A DNA stretch of 64,000 nt from Pseudomonadota bacterium (GCA_021324455.1 JAJPJA010000017.1:1-64000), one strand, 5' to 3'. Counted from the stretch's first letter, positions 19,967-29,255 are shown. Translations and numbers: made by a program. Notes: generated by a model not told the origin, from the sequence alone.

Positions 19967-21040
19967 TCAGATGTAGCCGGTGAGTCTGCGGCGGCGCAGT
20001 TCGCCCACGACTTTCTTTACGTCTTGGGTGCGCGCGCGGTTAGCCACCAGCAGCGCGTCCGGCGTGTCTATGACTACCAGGTCCTCGACGCCCAGCAGGA
20101 CCATCAGACGCCGGTCGCCGCGTGCCAGCACCTGCCTGGAATCCATCGCGACGACGTTGCCCGACAGCGCGTTGCCGTTGCCGTCGCGCAAGGTTTGCCA
20201 CAGGCCGTCCCAGCTGCCGACATCGTTCCATCCAAAAGCTGCGCGCACCGCGTTGACGTTGGCGCTTTTTTCGATCACTTCGTAATCGAACGAATCGAAC
20301 TTGAGCTTTTTGTAGAGCGCGCGGCGGCCGTTTCCGCCGATCAATCTGGGCAGTGCGTCCAGCAGTTTGGGACAGTGCCGGCTCAACTCCGCCTCCATGG
20401 TGGCGGTGCTCATCAGGAACATGCCGGCGTTCCACAGGAAGCGCCCCGAGCGCACCATCGAGCGCGCCGCCGCCGGCGCCGGTTTTTCGACGAATTTCTT
20501 GACCTTGAACCCGCCGCCCTCCATTGTCTTTCCGACTTCGAGATAGCCGTAGCCGGAATCGGGACGGGTTGGCATCACTCCGATTATCACGATCGATCCG
20601 GTGCGATGGGCCAGCCGCAGCCCCGCCGCCAGCGTGCGCCGGAACGCCGCCGCCGGATGGATATAATGGTCGGCCGGCATCACCGCGAGCAGCGATTCGC
20701 CCAGCCGCGACTTGATCAGGGCGCCGCCAAAAGCAATCGCCACCGCGGTGCCCTGCCGATCCGGTTCCAGCAACAGGTTTTGGCGCGGGATATGCCCCTC
20801 GATCGCGGCGGCAAACACTGCCTCAAGCACGGCTGGAACCAGCACAAAGATGCGCTCGGGGGCAATCAGCGGCGTGATTCGCGCAATCGTGTCGTGGAGC
20901 AGACTGGTGCGGCCGTTGAGGCTGAACAGCGGCTTGGGCCGATCGCCGCGGGCGGCGGGCCAGAACCGCGCGCCGAAGCCGCCGGCGATGATCAACGCCG
21001 CAAAGCGTTCGCGCAAAACGCGGTCAGACAGATTTTTCAA
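19967..21040 (-). CDS. manC: Mannose-1-phosphate guanylyltransferase
   Basis: 357 residues. Nucleotidyltransferase signature AGGFGARFWPAARGDRPKPLF (residues 18-38, a divergent form of GG-x-G-x-R-hWP ... PK), VMPADHYI, the sugar-binding KFVEKP and the family motif FGWNDVGSWDGLW. It makes GDP-mannose from GTP and mannose-1-phosphate. The C-terminal isomerase domain of bifunctional ManC/AlgA is absent. It overlaps the upstream phosphomannomutase gene by 4 bases, giving a two-step GDP-mannose operon. Its product can feed the Gmd encoded at 34931-35944. Confidence 0.92.
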   Translation of the reverse strand: MKNLSDRVLRERFAALIIAGGFGARFWPAARGDRPKPLFSLNGRTSLLHDTIARITPLIAPERIFVLVPAVLEAVFAAAIEGHIPRQNLLLEPDRQGTAVAIAFGGALIKSRLGESLLAVMPADHYIHPAAAFRRTLAAGLRLAHRTGSIVIIGVMPTRPDSGYGYLEVGKTMEGGGFKVKKFVEKPAPAAARSMVRSGRFLWNAGMFLMSTATMEAELSRHCPKLLDALPRLIGGNGRRALYKKLKFDSFDYEVIEKSANVNAVRAAFGWNDVGSWDGLWQTLRDGNGNALSGNVVAMDSRQVLARGDRRLMVLLGVEDLVVIDTPDALLVANRARTQDVKKVVGELRRRRLTGYI

Positions 21041-22392
21041 AGGTTGCCCAGTTCCTTGAGCTTGGATTCAAAAACCCGGCGGATTTGCTCAAGCGCCGCC
21101 CGATCCTTCGCTTCAAAGCGCAGCACCAGCGCGGGCTGCGTGTTGGAGGCGCGCACCAGACCCCATCCCGAATCGAATTTAACCCGCACGCCGTCGATTT
21201 CAGTCACCTCATAGCGGGAGCGGAAATAATCGGCGAGTTTGCTGACCACCCGGAACTTCTCCTCATCCGGGCAATCGACGCGGATCTCGGGCGTGGCACA
21301 GGTCTGCGGCAGGTCGCTGAGCATGGCGCCGATACCGCGGTCGCCGCGGTCGATGATCTCCAGCAGCCGGAACGAGGCATAGATCGCGTCGTCGAAACCG
21401 AAGTAACGGTCGGCGAAAAACATGTGGCCGCTCATCTCGCCGGCCAGCGCGGCATGCTCCTCCTTGAGCTTGCTTTTGATCAGCGAATGGCCGGTTTTCC
21501 ACATGATGGGATTGCCGCCATGGGCCCGGATGTCGTCGTACATGCGCCCCGAGCATTTGACGTCGCCGATTATGGTCGCACCGGGACGATCCTTCAGGAT
21601 GGCGCGCGAGAACAGCACCATCAGCTCGTCGCCCCATACGATTCGGCCGTGTTCGTCGATTGCGCCGATCCGGTCCGCATCGCCATCGTAGGCGATTCCG
21701 GCAATCGCGCCGCTGTCGTGCACGGCGGCGATCAGATGCTGCATGTTGGCTTCGACGGTGGGGTCCGGATGATGGTTGGGAAAGCGGCCGTCCATCTCGG
21801 TGAACAGTTCGACGATTTCCAGCCCCAGTTCGCGCATCAGCGGCACCGCCACCGCCCCGCCGCATCCGTTGCCCGCGTCCACCGCGATTTTGAAGCGGCG
21901 GCTGAACTTGAAATTGCGCCGGATAAAGTCGCCGTACTCCGGCAGAATCGGACGCGGCGTTACGCTGCCGCGGCGCGCGGAAGCGGCAAATTCGCCCCGT
22001 TCGATAATCCGTCGCACCTCCTGGATGTCGTCGCCGAAGATGGTCGAGGGTCCGATTCCCAGCTTGAAGCCGTTGTATTCGGCGGCGTTATGGCTGCCGG
22101 TGATCATCACGCCGCCGTCCATCTTCCAGTGCATCACGGAGAAATAGAGCAGCGGCGTCGGCACAACTCCGATATCGACGGCGTCGATACCGGCGGGCAG
22201 CAAACCTTCAAGCAGCAGATGGAAGAGGCGGTCGGAGGACAGGCGGCAATCGCGGCCCACGGTTACGCTGCGTTTGCCCGCCCGCTGCAGCATCGCGGCG
22301 TACGCGCGCCCCAAATTGACCACGAATTCGTCGTCGAAGTCTTCTGCGACCACGCCGCGGATGTCATATTCTCTGAAAACCTGCGGATTCAT
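21037..22392 (-). CDS. manB: Phosphomannomutase/phosphoglucomutase
   Basis: 451 residues, typical length. It starts MNPQVFREYDIRGVVAEDF. The phosphoserine loop is GVMITGSHNAAEYNGFKLG (Ser of TGSHN), the metal loop is AYDGDADRIG, the sugar-binding loop is GEMSGHMFF and the phosphate-binding loop near the C-terminus is VRASNTQPALVLRFEA. It interconverts mannose-6-P and mannose-1-P and/or the glucose phosphates. In the phosphoserine loop Ala-Ala replaces the usual Pro-Pro. It is first in the operon with manC. The divergent SDR gene starts 117 bases away, so promoters for both lie in that gap. Confidence 0.93.
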   Translation of the reverse strand: MNPQVFREYDIRGVVAEDFDDEFVVNLGRAYAAMLQRAGKRSVTVGRDCRLSSDRLFHLLLEGLLPAGIDAVDIGVVPTPLLYFSVMHWKMDGGVMITGSHNAAEYNGFKLGIGPSTIFGDDIQEVRRIIERGEFAASARRGSVTPRPILPEYGDFIRRNFKFSRRFKIAVDAGNGCGGAVAVPLMRELGLEIVELFTEMDGRFPNHHPDPTVEANMQHLIAAVHDSGAIAGIAYDGDADRIGAIDEHGRIVWGDELMVLFSRAILKDRPGATIIGDVKCSGRMYDDIRAHGGNPIMWKTGHSLIKSKLKEEHAALAGEMSGHMFFADRYFGFDDAIYASFRLLEIIDRGDRGIGAMLSDLPQTCATPEIRVDCPDEEKFRVVSKLADYFRSRYEVTEIDGVRVKFDSGWGLVRASNTQPALVLRFEAKDRAALEQIRRVFESKLKELGNL

Positions 22393-22508
22393 CCCGATTC
22401 AGATACGTATAAAGGTTGGAAGTGAAGGCATAGATGTTGTGTTAGTCTCTTTTACTCTTGCGCGCTGTGCAAGCCTTTACGCTCATCCGGGCGCCCTCCG
22501 GGTTCGCC

Positions 22509-23237
22509 ATGACCGCCGAGGATAGACCGGTCGCCGTCATTACCGGCGCCGGACGCGGTATCGGACGCGCCGTCGCCCTGGAGATGGCGCGCGGCGGCTA
22601 CCGGCTCTGCATCGCCGCGCGCACCCGCCAGGAGCTGGAGGAGACCCGCGGCGCCTGCGGGCTGGCGCCCGCCCAATGCCTCATCGTCTTGATCGATCTG
22701 GCCGACAGCGAAGCGCCGCAGGCGTTGATTGAAGCCGTGATCGAGCGCTACGGCCGGATTGACGTGCTGGTGAACAACGCCGGCTGGGCGCCGCCGCGCC
22801 GGGCCCTGGTCAAGATTGGCGCGGACGACCAGGATCGGATGCTGGCCGTCAATCTGCGCGCGCCGATCGCGCTGACGCGGTTGGGGGCGGCGCAGATGCT
22901 CAAGCAGGGCGCCGGCGCCATCGTCAATGTGGCGTCCAACGCGGGGCTGCGCGCGCCCGCGATGGAATCGATTTACGCGGCGGCCAAGGCCGGATTGATT
23001 GCGTTCAGCCGCGCGTGTTTCAGCGAATTGCGCGAGGGCGGAGTGCGCGTGTCGGTGGTTATTCCGGGCCTGGTGGACACCCGCCTGATTCCGCCCAACA
23101 AACATCTGAACCGTGCCCTGATGCTCAAGCCGCAAGATGTCGCCCGCGCGATTTTGCAGATCGTAACTTCGGCGCCCGAAACTTGCCCCGTCGAGGTGCT
23201 GCTGGAACCGTCGCGCAATCCGGAACGATCAAGGTGA
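22509..23237 (+). CDS. Short-chain dehydrogenase/reductase
   Basis: 242 residues from ATG 22509 (an in-frame ATG at 22458 is less likely since VAVITGAGRGIGRA should start near residue 8). Cofactor loop TGAGRGIGRA, DVLVNNAGWA, and catalytic Tyr-x-x-x-Lys in SIYAAAKAGLIAFSRA with the Ser in NVASNAG just upstream. Arg in AARTRQELEE after strand 2 suggests NADP(H). The substrate is unknown. It is followed 82 bases later by the CPBP membrane protein. Confidence 0.88.
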   Translation: MTAEDRPVAVITGAGRGIGRAVALEMARGGYRLCIAARTRQELEETRGACGLAPAQCLIVLIDLADSEAPQALIEAVIERYGRIDVLVNNAGWAPPRRALVKIGADDQDRMLAVNLRAPIALTRLGAAQMLKQGAGAIVNVASNAGLRAPAMESIYAAAKAGLIAFSRACFSELREGGVRVSVVIPGLVDTRLIPPNKHLNRALMLKPQDVARAILQIVTSAPETCPVEVLLEPSRNPERSR

Positions 23238-23319
23238 ACCGCCTTTCCGCAAACCGGAGCCGCTGCTCCCCGCCCCAATCTCCAGCCGGTGGCCGCGGAA
23301 TGGGTAGAGCGATGGGCTG

Positions 23320-24201
23320 ATGTTCACGCTGCGACTTGGCGTGACTCTTCTGCTTGCCGCGCTCGCCGCCGCCGTAATTGCGCCGTTGGCGGCGATGGGA
23401 CTGGCGGCGGCGGGTCTGCATTTCCCCTTCCCGCGCATCTTCGATCGCGTGGTGATGGCGGCGCTGTTGGCCGCGCTGGTGAGGGACCATCGCGAGCTGC
23501 AATTGATGCGGCGGCTGCGCGGCGGTTTTGCGTGGTCCGATGCCAGCCTGGGAGCGGCTCTGACGGGCCTGGTTATCGGCGCCGCCGCCATCGCCCTCCT
23601 GTGGGGTCTGGCTTGGGTCAGCGCGCCGTCCTCCGCGCGCGGCCACCCGGGATCGCTCCCGATCGCGTTCGCCTCCACCCTGATCCCGGCCTTGCTGATT
23701 GCCGTAATCGAAGAGGGCTTTTTTCGCGCCCTGCTGCTGGACGGGATGGCGGAGGATTTCGGCCGCGGCGCGGGGCTGGCCGGTAGTTCGGCAATTTACG
23801 CCGCCGCGCATCTGGTCAGATCGCCGGCGCGTTTTCAGGTCAGCGGCCTGCATCCTCTGATCGGGATCAGAACGCTGAGCGCCAGTGCCGCCCAATTGTT
23901 TCATCCGATCGCATCGGCGCCGGGGTTGCTCGGGCTGTTCCTGCTCGGAGTGCTGCTGGGAACGGCCTTTCTGAAAACCGGACGCGTATATTTCTCGATC
24001 GGACTGCACGCCAGCGTCATCGTTGGGGCTAAGACCTGGCGCAAGTTCGCGCCGGGCGCGCAATCCGCCCCCGCATGGTTGTCCGGCTACGGCCGTCCGC
24101 CGCTCATCAGCGGCGCCGCCGCATGGCTCATCACGGTGGTGATGCTGATCGCGGTGAGCCGGATCAGGCTCATCGGGGAGCGGGGTTCGTTTCAATCGTA
24201 G
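23320..24201 (+). CDS. CPBP family intramembrane metalloprotease
   Basis: 293 residues with about seven hydrophobic segments. The family motif IEEGFFRALLL (Glu-Glu-x3-Arg) lies near residue 130 and the later His-bearing helix is GLHASVIVGAK; both supply putative metal ligands of the CAAX/bacteriocin-processing (Abi, CPBP) fold. Family members cleave or process membrane peptides; here no substrate is evident. The stop overlaps the convergent acyltransferase gene by 10 bases. Confidence 0.85.
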   Translation: MFTLRLGVTLLLAALAAAVIAPLAAMGLAAAGLHFPFPRIFDRVVMAALLAALVRDHRELQLMRRLRGGFAWSDASLGAALTGLVIGAAAIALLWGLAWVSAPSSARGHPGSLPIAFASTLIPALLIAVIEEGFFRALLLDGMAEDFGRGAGLAGSSAIYAAAHLVRSPARFQVSGLHPLIGIRTLSASAAQLFHPIASAPGLLGLFLLGVLLGTAFLKTGRVYFSIGLHASVIVGAKTWRKFAPGAQSAPAWLSGYGRPPLISGAAAWLITVVMLIAVSRIRLIGERGSFQS

Positions 24202-25226
24202 ATTTTGGGGGCGCCGCGCGGGCGGGTGCGGTAGCGCCGATGGGTCCACAGGAACTGCTCCGGATATGCCCGCACGATGCGCTCGACCGCCACGACAAAC
24301 CTGCGGGTATTCTCCAGCACATCAGCCTCGGCGTCGTCGCTGTGCTGCATCGCCAGCTCGCCCTGGATCAGAATCCGATGGGTGCGATGATTGGGATCGC
24401 GGATGAGGAAAACCGGAACCACCACCGCGCCCGACATTCGCGCCAGACGCGCCAGACCACTGGCGGTGGCGGCCAGCTCGCCAAAAAAAGGCACGAACAG
24501 GGCCTCGCTGCGCTTGGCGTTCTGATCGAACGGGATGCCGACGATTTCGCCCTCGCGCAGCATCCGGATTACGATACGCGCCGCCTTGTATTTGCGGATT
24601 ACCCGCACTCCGGCGCGCTCCCGAACAAAGGTCATCAGGGCGTCGCCGGCGGCGAAACGCTGGGTGTGATGTACCAGGCTGATTTGGTACCCATGCATCG
24701 CATGCGAGGCCGGCAGCAATTCAAAGTTGCCGAAGTGAGCGGTGAGGATCAGGATGCCGCGGCCGGGATACAGGCGCTGCGCTTGTTGCCATAATTCGAA
24801 GCCCTCGTAGCGCACCCGGCGCAAAAGGCGGCGATAAAAGAAGCCCCCCAGACGCACGTACTCGGAAGCGCTGCGGCCCAGGTTGATGTAGGATTCGCGC
24901 AGGATGCGGCGGCGCGCCTGCGGCGTCAAGGCGGGAAAAGCTATCTCCAGATTTTTGAGCCCGATCTTGACGTGGCGCCGATCAAGCCGATAGGCCATCA
25001 TCCCGCCCAGCACCCCCAGCGGATACAGCACAAAATCGGGCAGCAGGCTTACCAGATGCATCGTGGCGACCATCAGGTAATACAAACAACGGGAGGGGAG
25101 AGTCAGGGTCAGGTCCGCGGAACGCCGGGCGCGGGACAGTGCGGGCGCGGCCTTGGGACCGCGCGCGACCGCGCCCTCGCTGGCGTTGCCGGCAGAGTTG
25201 GAAACGAGACCGCCGGTGGCTTTCAC
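24192..25226 (-). CDS. LpxL/HtrB-like lysophospholipid or lipid A acyltransferase
   Basis: 344 residues. The acyltransferase motif ILTAHFGNFELLP (His-x4-Glu) is near residue 160, with a hydrophobic N-terminal anchor (YLMVATMHLVSLLPDFVLYP). GIPFDQNAKRSEALFVPFFG and AVVVPVFLIRD are the later LpxL/M-family blocks. It probably adds a secondary acyl chain to lipid A or a related lipid at the inner membrane. The first 45 residues are unlike the family. It overlaps the stop of glgC by 4 bases and is thus co-translated with it, an odd pairing of lipid and glycogen genes. Confidence 0.88.
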   Translation of the reverse strand: MKATGGLVSNSAGNASEGAVARGPKAAPALSRARRSADLTLTLPSRCLYYLMVATMHLVSLLPDFVLYPLGVLGGMMAYRLDRRHVKIGLKNLEIAFPALTPQARRRILRESYINLGRSASEYVRLGGFFYRRLLRRVRYEGFELWQQAQRLYPGRGILILTAHFGNFELLPASHAMHGYQISLVHHTQRFAAGDALMTFVRERAGVRVIRKYKAARIVIRMLREGEIVGIPFDQNAKRSEALFVPFFGELAATASGLARLARMSGAVVVPVFLIRDPNHRTHRILIQGELAMQHSDDAEADVLENTRRFVVAVERIVRAYPEQFLWTHRRYRTRPRGAPKIYD

Positions 25227-26470
25227 AGCAGGGAGATGTCGCCCAGCCGTTCGCGTTTGGGTGCCTTGGGGATCACCACGATGCCCGAATCGGTGATGAA
25301 GAAACGGCGGCGATCGCGTTCCAGGTCATAGCCGATTTCGTCTCCCTCGGGGATATAGACATTCTTATCGACGATCGCGCGCCGGATGCGCGCGTGACGT
25401 CCGACCTCAACGTAATCCATCAGAATTGAATCATCCACCTCGCTGTAAGAATGCACGAACACGGAGCGGCCGAGGACCGAATTACGCACCGCACCGCCCG
25501 AGATAATTGAGCCCTCGGAGATGACCGAATGCAGCGCCTGACCGCGGCGCCCGTTTTCGGCGAACACGAATTTGGCCGGCGGTTGATTGTAGTACGCTGT
25601 GCGCAGCGGCCAGTTGGGATTGTACAGGTTCAGATGCGGCCGGGCATCGCGCAGGTCCATATTGGCCTCATAGTAGGCGTCCAAAGTACCCACGTCGCGC
25701 CAGTAGCTCAGGTTCTGCTCGGAATCGCCGTGAATCCGGTTGGTCATGAAGTTGTAGGCGTACACCGGCACCCGGTCGATGAGCCCGGGAATCAGGTCCT
25801 GGCCGAAGTCATGATGGCTTTCCTCGCGGTCGGCGTCTTCGGCCAGCGCCGCGCGCAGCACCTGGGGGTCGAACAGATAGTTGCCCATCGACGCCAAACA
25901 TCGCCCCGGCGCCCCCGGCATCGAATCGACGTGTTCGGGCTTTTCCCGGAACGCGGTAATACGCATCCCGGAGTCGATGTCGACAATCCCGAAATGACGC
26001 GACTCCTCCAACGCCACCGGCAGCGTCGCCACTGTCACTGCCGCTTTATGCTCCAGATGGAACTGGATCATCTGCTGGATGTCCATGCGGTAGATATGGT
26101 CGGCGCCAAACACCGCAACCAACTCTGGTTTGGCATCGTCGAGCAGGTTGAGGTTCTGGAAGATGGCGTCGGCGGTGCCTTGGTACCACGTCTCCCCCAG
26201 ACGCATCTGGGCCGGGACCGGGGTAACGAAATGGGTCGGCAGCAGTCCGCCAAACTGCCATCCGTCCTTCAGATGCTCGATCAGCGACTGTGAACGCCAT
26301 TGAACCAGCACATAGATGGAATAAATCCCCGAATTGACCAGATTGGACAAGACAAAGTCGATGATCCGGTACTTGCCTCCAAAGGGCACAGCCGGTTTTG
26401 CGCGATCTCGCGTCAGCGGATGGAGCCGGGTCCCCTGACCGCCAGCCATCACCAGGGCAAGCGTTCTCAT
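25223..26470 (-). CDS. glgC: Glucose-1-phosphate adenylyltransferase
   Basis: 415 residues from ATG 26470, chosen because [20 protein letters not shown] is the expected start; the open frame extends 39 codons upstream without similarity. Key blocks: [51 protein letters not shown], and a C-terminal left-handed beta helix ([20 protein letters not shown]). It makes ADP-glucose, the committed precursor of glycogen, and is normally allosterically controlled. No glgA, glgB or glgP is adjacent. Confidence 0.94.
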   Translation of the reverse strand: MRTLALVMAGGQGTRLHPLTRDRAKPAVPFGGKYRIIDFVLSNLVNSGIYSIYVLVQWRSQSLIEHLKDGWQFGGLLPTHFVTPVPAQMRLGETWYQGTADAIFQNLNLLDDAKPELVAVFGADHIYRMDIQQMIQFHLEHKAAVTVATLPVALEESRHFGIVDIDSGMRITAFREKPEHVDSMPGAPGRCLASMGNYLFDPQVLRAALAEDADREESHHDFGQDLIPGLIDRVPVYAYNFMTNRIHGDSEQNLSYWRDVGTLDAYYEANMDLRDARPHLNLYNPNWPLRTAYYNQPPAKFVFAENGRRGQALHSVISEGSIISGGAVRNSVLGRSVFVHSYSEVDDSILMDYVEVGRHARIRRAIVDKNVYIPEGDEIGYDLERDRRRFFITDSGIVVIPKAPKRERLGDISLL

Positions 26471-26658
26471 AATTGAAAACCTGCGTTCGCGATCAGCATT
26501 CAACCAAGGCCGACGGCCGCCAGCAAGAGTGCAGCGAGATGGGTGCAGCGTGGTCGGTGCATCAGAATCTTTACACCAGCGGGGCAAAATTTCCGGTTGG
26601 GGTGCATACAGAAGCCTGGTTTCGTCTTTTGTTCGTGTGCTAACCTAAACAAAATCTC

Positions 26659-26667
26659 TGCTAAAAT
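26659..26667 (+). promoter_or_regulatory. Extended -10 promoter for the zinc-ribbon gene
   Basis: TGCTAAAAT has the TG-n-TAnAAT form of an extended -10 box; no good -35 lies 17 bases upstream. The transcript would have a leader of roughly 120 bases before ATG 26795. Confidence 0.35.
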
Positions 26668-26748
26668 GCATGTTTGGCGACATCGGCCTTCAGGCACAGC
26701 GGTTGCTTGAAACATTTCGGCGTGTCCAACGTCTAACTACGGGCATGA

Positions 26749-26776
26749 GGAACCTTCTGGAAGTTCTCAGGGTTCC
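26749..26776 (+). promoter_or_regulatory. Leader hairpin before the zinc-ribbon gene
   Basis: GGAACC (26749-26754) pairs with GGTTCC (26771-26776), and the loop itself contains CTTC-TG-GAAG. The stem ends a few bases before the AGAGAGG ribosome site, so it could modulate translation, or the GAAnnTTC repeats could be a protein site. Confidence 0.35.
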
Positions 26777-26794
26777 CGGAAGAGAGGCAGACCA

Positions 26795-27079
26795 ATGCAG
26801 CGACGGAACGAACATCTTGAAAGCCCTGGCGTCGTTTACCGAACCACCTGTGAAAATCCAGGCTGTGGCCATACCTTCGACCTGCGGATCACTGCTAAAG
26901 AAGCCGGTCTGCTGGGCGGTACGATGGCCTGTCCGCGATGCCGCCGGCATGGCGGAATGCTTAAGCGGTTAGGCCGGCTGGATGACCGGTTGTTTGTAGC
27001 TAAACTGGTTTACAAGGTCACCGGCGCCGGAGCCAGCGTCCCTGGTGACGAGGGCGACCTTCTAAGCGATATACGATAA
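26795..27079 (+). CDS. Small zinc-ribbon protein of unknown function
   Basis: 94 residues. Two Cys pairs, CENPGC (residues 19-24) and CPRC (46-49), are spaced as in a zinc ribbon, with FDLRITAKEAGLL between them. The C-terminal half is a basic helix (KRLGRLDDRLFVAKLVYKV) and an acidic tail. There is no catalytic signature. Nucleic-acid or protein binding is the usual role of such ribbons, but I do not recognise a named family. It has its own promoter-like element, AGAGAGG ribosome site and a strong terminator, so it appears to be a single-gene transcript. Confidence 0.75.
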   Translation: MQRRNEHLESPGVVYRTTCENPGCGHTFDLRITAKEAGLLGGTMACPRCRRHGGMLKRLGRLDDRLFVAKLVYKVTGAGASVPGDEGDLLSDIR

Positions 27080-27111
27080 ACGCGGGCCAGCCGCCTCCGC
27101 GTTCACCAGAA

Positions 27112-27150
27112 TGCACGGTCCCGGCAACGGGGCCGTGCATTTGATTTCAG
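27112..27150 (+). terminator. Rho-independent terminator
   Basis: ATGCACGGTCCC (27112-27123) pairs with GGGGCCGTGCAT (27130-27141) as a 12-bp stem with one G-T pair and a GGCAAC loop, followed by TTTGATTTC. It ends the zinc-ribbon transcript before the convergent GST gene. Confidence 0.85.
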
Positions 27151-27165
27151 GGGTAACGGTAAGGA

Positions 27166-27804
27166 TCAGATGCCGGCAAGCGGCTCGAGCACAACCCCCT
27201 CCAAACTCTGGATACTGGGGCGTTCCAGCAGCCGTTTGACCCATCCATCGAGATTGCCGCGACCGGTGCCGGCCTCGATGCCGAGTTCCCCGAGCACCAG
27301 CAGGCGCGGCACAAATCCGATGTCGGCCACCGAAAACTCGCCGGCCAGGAAATGCTGGCCTTGCAGTTCGCGGTTGAGGTAGTCCAGCACCCGCTCGATA
27401 GTCTGGCGCAGGCGCTGCACCCGGTTCTGGTCGCGCTCGCCCTCCGCTTTGACCATCTCCGCCATCAGCTGCCCCACCTGGGGCGTGAAAGAAGCGTCGG
27501 CGAAATCCTCCAGCAGACGCGCACGCGCGCGCAGCGAACTGAACTCGATCCGCGGCAGCACAGGAGGGTCGGGGTACTCGTCGTCAAGATATTCGTTAAT
27601 TACGGTGGAATCATAGACCACCGTATCTTCGTCAACGAGGACAGGGACGCGTCCGTAAGGATTAAGCCGCAGGAACTCCGGCCGGCGATGCTCCCCCCGG
27701 GTGATATCGATCGGCGCCAGTTCGTAGCTGAGACTTTTTTCGGCCAGCACAATCCTAACCTTCTGGCCGAACGGGCAAGGAAGAAAGTCGTAGAGTTTAA
27801 TCAT
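27166..27804 (-). CDS. Glutathione S-transferase family protein
   Basis: 212 residues. Thioredoxin-fold N-terminal domain starting MIKLYDFLPCPFGQKVRIVL, with the cis-Pro block RVPVLVDEDTVVYDSTVINEYL, and an all-helical C-terminal domain with FSVADIGFVPRL. CPFGQ at residues 10-14 gives a Cys where many GSTs have Ser or Tyr, similar to beta/omega and SspA-like classes. Detoxification, or a regulatory (SspA-like) role, are both possible. It follows rplI by 13 bases on the same strand and may be read through from the ribosomal operon. Confidence 0.87.
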   Translation of the reverse strand: MIKLYDFLPCPFGQKVRIVLAEKSLSYELAPIDITRGEHRRPEFLRLNPYGRVPVLVDEDTVVYDSTVINEYLDDEYPDPPVLPRIEFSSLRARARLLEDFADASFTPQVGQLMAEMVKAEGERDQNRVQRLRQTIERVLDYLNRELQGQHFLAGEFSVADIGFVPRLLVLGELGIEAGTGRGNLDGWVKRLLERPSIQSLEGVVLEPLAGI

Positions 27805-27817
27805 GTTGGCGGCCGCC

Positions 27818-28270
27818 TTACTCAGCCGCTACTTTAACTTTGAGGCTGGCTTCGACTTCGCTATCGATCCGCACCGAAACCACGAAATCGCCCAATTCCT
27901 TGATTGGCTCCGCCAGTTGAATGCGCCGCCGTTCGATGCTGACACCCTGCGCACCCAGCGCCCGCTCAATATCGATATTGGTGACTGACCCGAAAAGTTT
28001 GCCCGCCTCACCGGCGCGCGCGGAAATTTCGATTGAAAGCTGCTCGATCCGATCCTTCAGCTTCAGCGCGTCGGCCCGTTTGGCCTCCCGGCGCATCAGG
28101 GCCAGACGTTTTTCGTGTTCGAAAGCGCGCAGATTTTTGGGATTGGCTTCAACCGCCAGATTGCGCGGCAGCAGGAAGTTTCGGGCGTAGCCGGGACGCA
28201 CTTTGACCACGTCCCCCGGCCGGCCCAGGTTGGGCACGTCATCGCGCAAAATCACTTGCATCATCGCCAT
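27818..28270 (-). CDS. rplI: 50S ribosomal protein L9
   Basis: 150 residues, the normal length of L9. The N-terminal rRNA-binding domain has VILRDDVPNLGRPGDVVKVRPGYARNFLLPR, the conserved L9 signature; the long connecting helix (EHEKRLALMRREAKRADAL) and the C-terminal domain follow. Start at ATG 28270 has GGAG 8 bases upstream; ATGs at codons 3 and 4 are alternatives. It is fifth in the cluster rpsF, OB-fold gene, rpsR, DUF2232, rplI. Confidence 0.97.
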   Translation of the reverse strand: MAMMQVILRDDVPNLGRPGDVVKVRPGYARNFLLPRNLAVEANPKNLRAFEHEKRLALMRREAKRADALKLKDRIEQLSIEISARAGEAGKLFGSVTNIDIERALGAQGVSIERRRIQLAEPIKELGDFVVSVRIDSEVEASLKVKVAAE

Positions 28271-28284
28271 TCCACAATCTCCGT

Positions 28285-29244
28285 TTAAAAGAAGTCGTCA
28301 ATGCTGCCAGCTTCCTGGCTGGGCGGCTTGAGCCGGCGGAAGTCGATCCACATGTCGAACACCCCCGCCAGACAGACCAGGGCCGCAAGCATCGGCTGCA
28401 GCAGCGCGATTAGATAGATCGTACCGCGCACGACCCGCGGCATCGCGAGCATCTGCAGGTAGTACGCGACGATCGCCAGACCCTGGCAAAAATATACGGC
28501 AGCGACCAGCACGAATCCGTTGAGCGCCGCGATTCGCGCCGTCTCCTGCGGGATAAACATTCCAAAACCGGTGGCCAGCAGCGCCCAGATCAGCCATTCC
28601 GGCGTGCGCCACGTGGGCAAGCCGCCGAAGAGCTGGTACCCGAGCCGCTCCTTTCCCAGCCATCGCGAAATCAGTCCCAAATTGATCAGGACCATCAAAC
28701 CCGCCAGCATCGCACCCAAAGCCGGCGCCAGCTGCGTCGTGATGTCCAGCACGCGCGCGATGATCTGCCTGCTCTCGCTCTCGCTAACCCCAAGCCTGGC
28801 GTACAGGTCGGCCGAATGGCTCAGGGCGGCGGCGACCGATTCGCGCAAATGCCGCATCAGGACGGCGGGCGAACCGGCCCACAACAACAGCGCCGCCGTA
28901 GCCATCGCCACCACCGCCGCGGCTGCGGCCACGACAATCTGCTCGAAGCGCCACCGCCGCCGCACCGTCAGCGCGATCAGAACCGTCGCGATGCCCAGCG
29001 TCAGCGCGAAGGCCAGCGCCTGAATTGGACCGGCGATCCCTCCGATAATCGCCAGCGTCAGCGCGAGGGCGGCAGCTATCGTCCGGTACACCGATGGACG
29101 CCCCAGGGCGGTGATCAGAATCGGCGCCGGCGCGCACAGCAGCAGCGGGGCGCCGAGGACCGGAATCACCCCGCCGGCAAGAAACAAAGCCGCCGCCGTA
29201 AGAGCGCTCCGGGCCAGTTCCAATGCCGCCTTAAACCTCACCAT
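28285..29244 (-). CDS. DUF2232 (YybS-like) integral membrane protein
   Basis: 319 residues from ATG 29244 with eight or so hydrophobic segments, full of Ala/Leu/Ile, and the DUF2232 hallmark C-terminal region (RTPEWLIWALLATGFGMF, then AALNGFVLVAAVYFCQGLAI). Its position between rpsR and rplI is where many bacteria keep this gene. The molecular role is unknown. It begins 11 bases after the rpsR stop and ends 14 bases before rplI, so it is surely co-transcribed with them. Confidence 0.87.
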   Translation of the reverse strand: MVRFKAALELARSALTAAALFLAGGVIPVLGAPLLLCAPAPILITALGRPSVYRTIAAALALTLAIIGGIAGPIQALAFALTLGIATVLIALTVRRRWRFEQIVVAAAAAVVAMATAALLLWAGSPAVLMRHLRESVAAALSHSADLYARLGVSESESRQIIARVLDITTQLAPALGAMLAGLMVLINLGLISRWLGKERLGYQLFGGLPTWRTPEWLIWALLATGFGMFIPQETARIAALNGFVLVAAVYFCQGLAIVAYYLQMLAMPRVVRGTIYLIALLQPMLAALVCLAGVFDMWIDFRRLKPPSQEAGSIDDFF

Positions 29245-29255
29245 CGGGCCTCTTT

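Larger units (their letters stand above)
26471..26794. other. Divergent promoter region glgC / zinc-ribbon gene
   Basis: 324 bases with no coding frame I would support. It holds the glgC promoter (not resolved), a plus-strand extended -10 at 26659-26667 and a structured leader ahead of the zinc-ribbon gene. Confidence 0.5.

Noticed and set aside
20024..22425. Two long plus-strand frames opposite manC and manB
   Set aside because: Shadows of the real minus-strand genes, with no ribosome site and low-complexity Gln/His/Arg composition.
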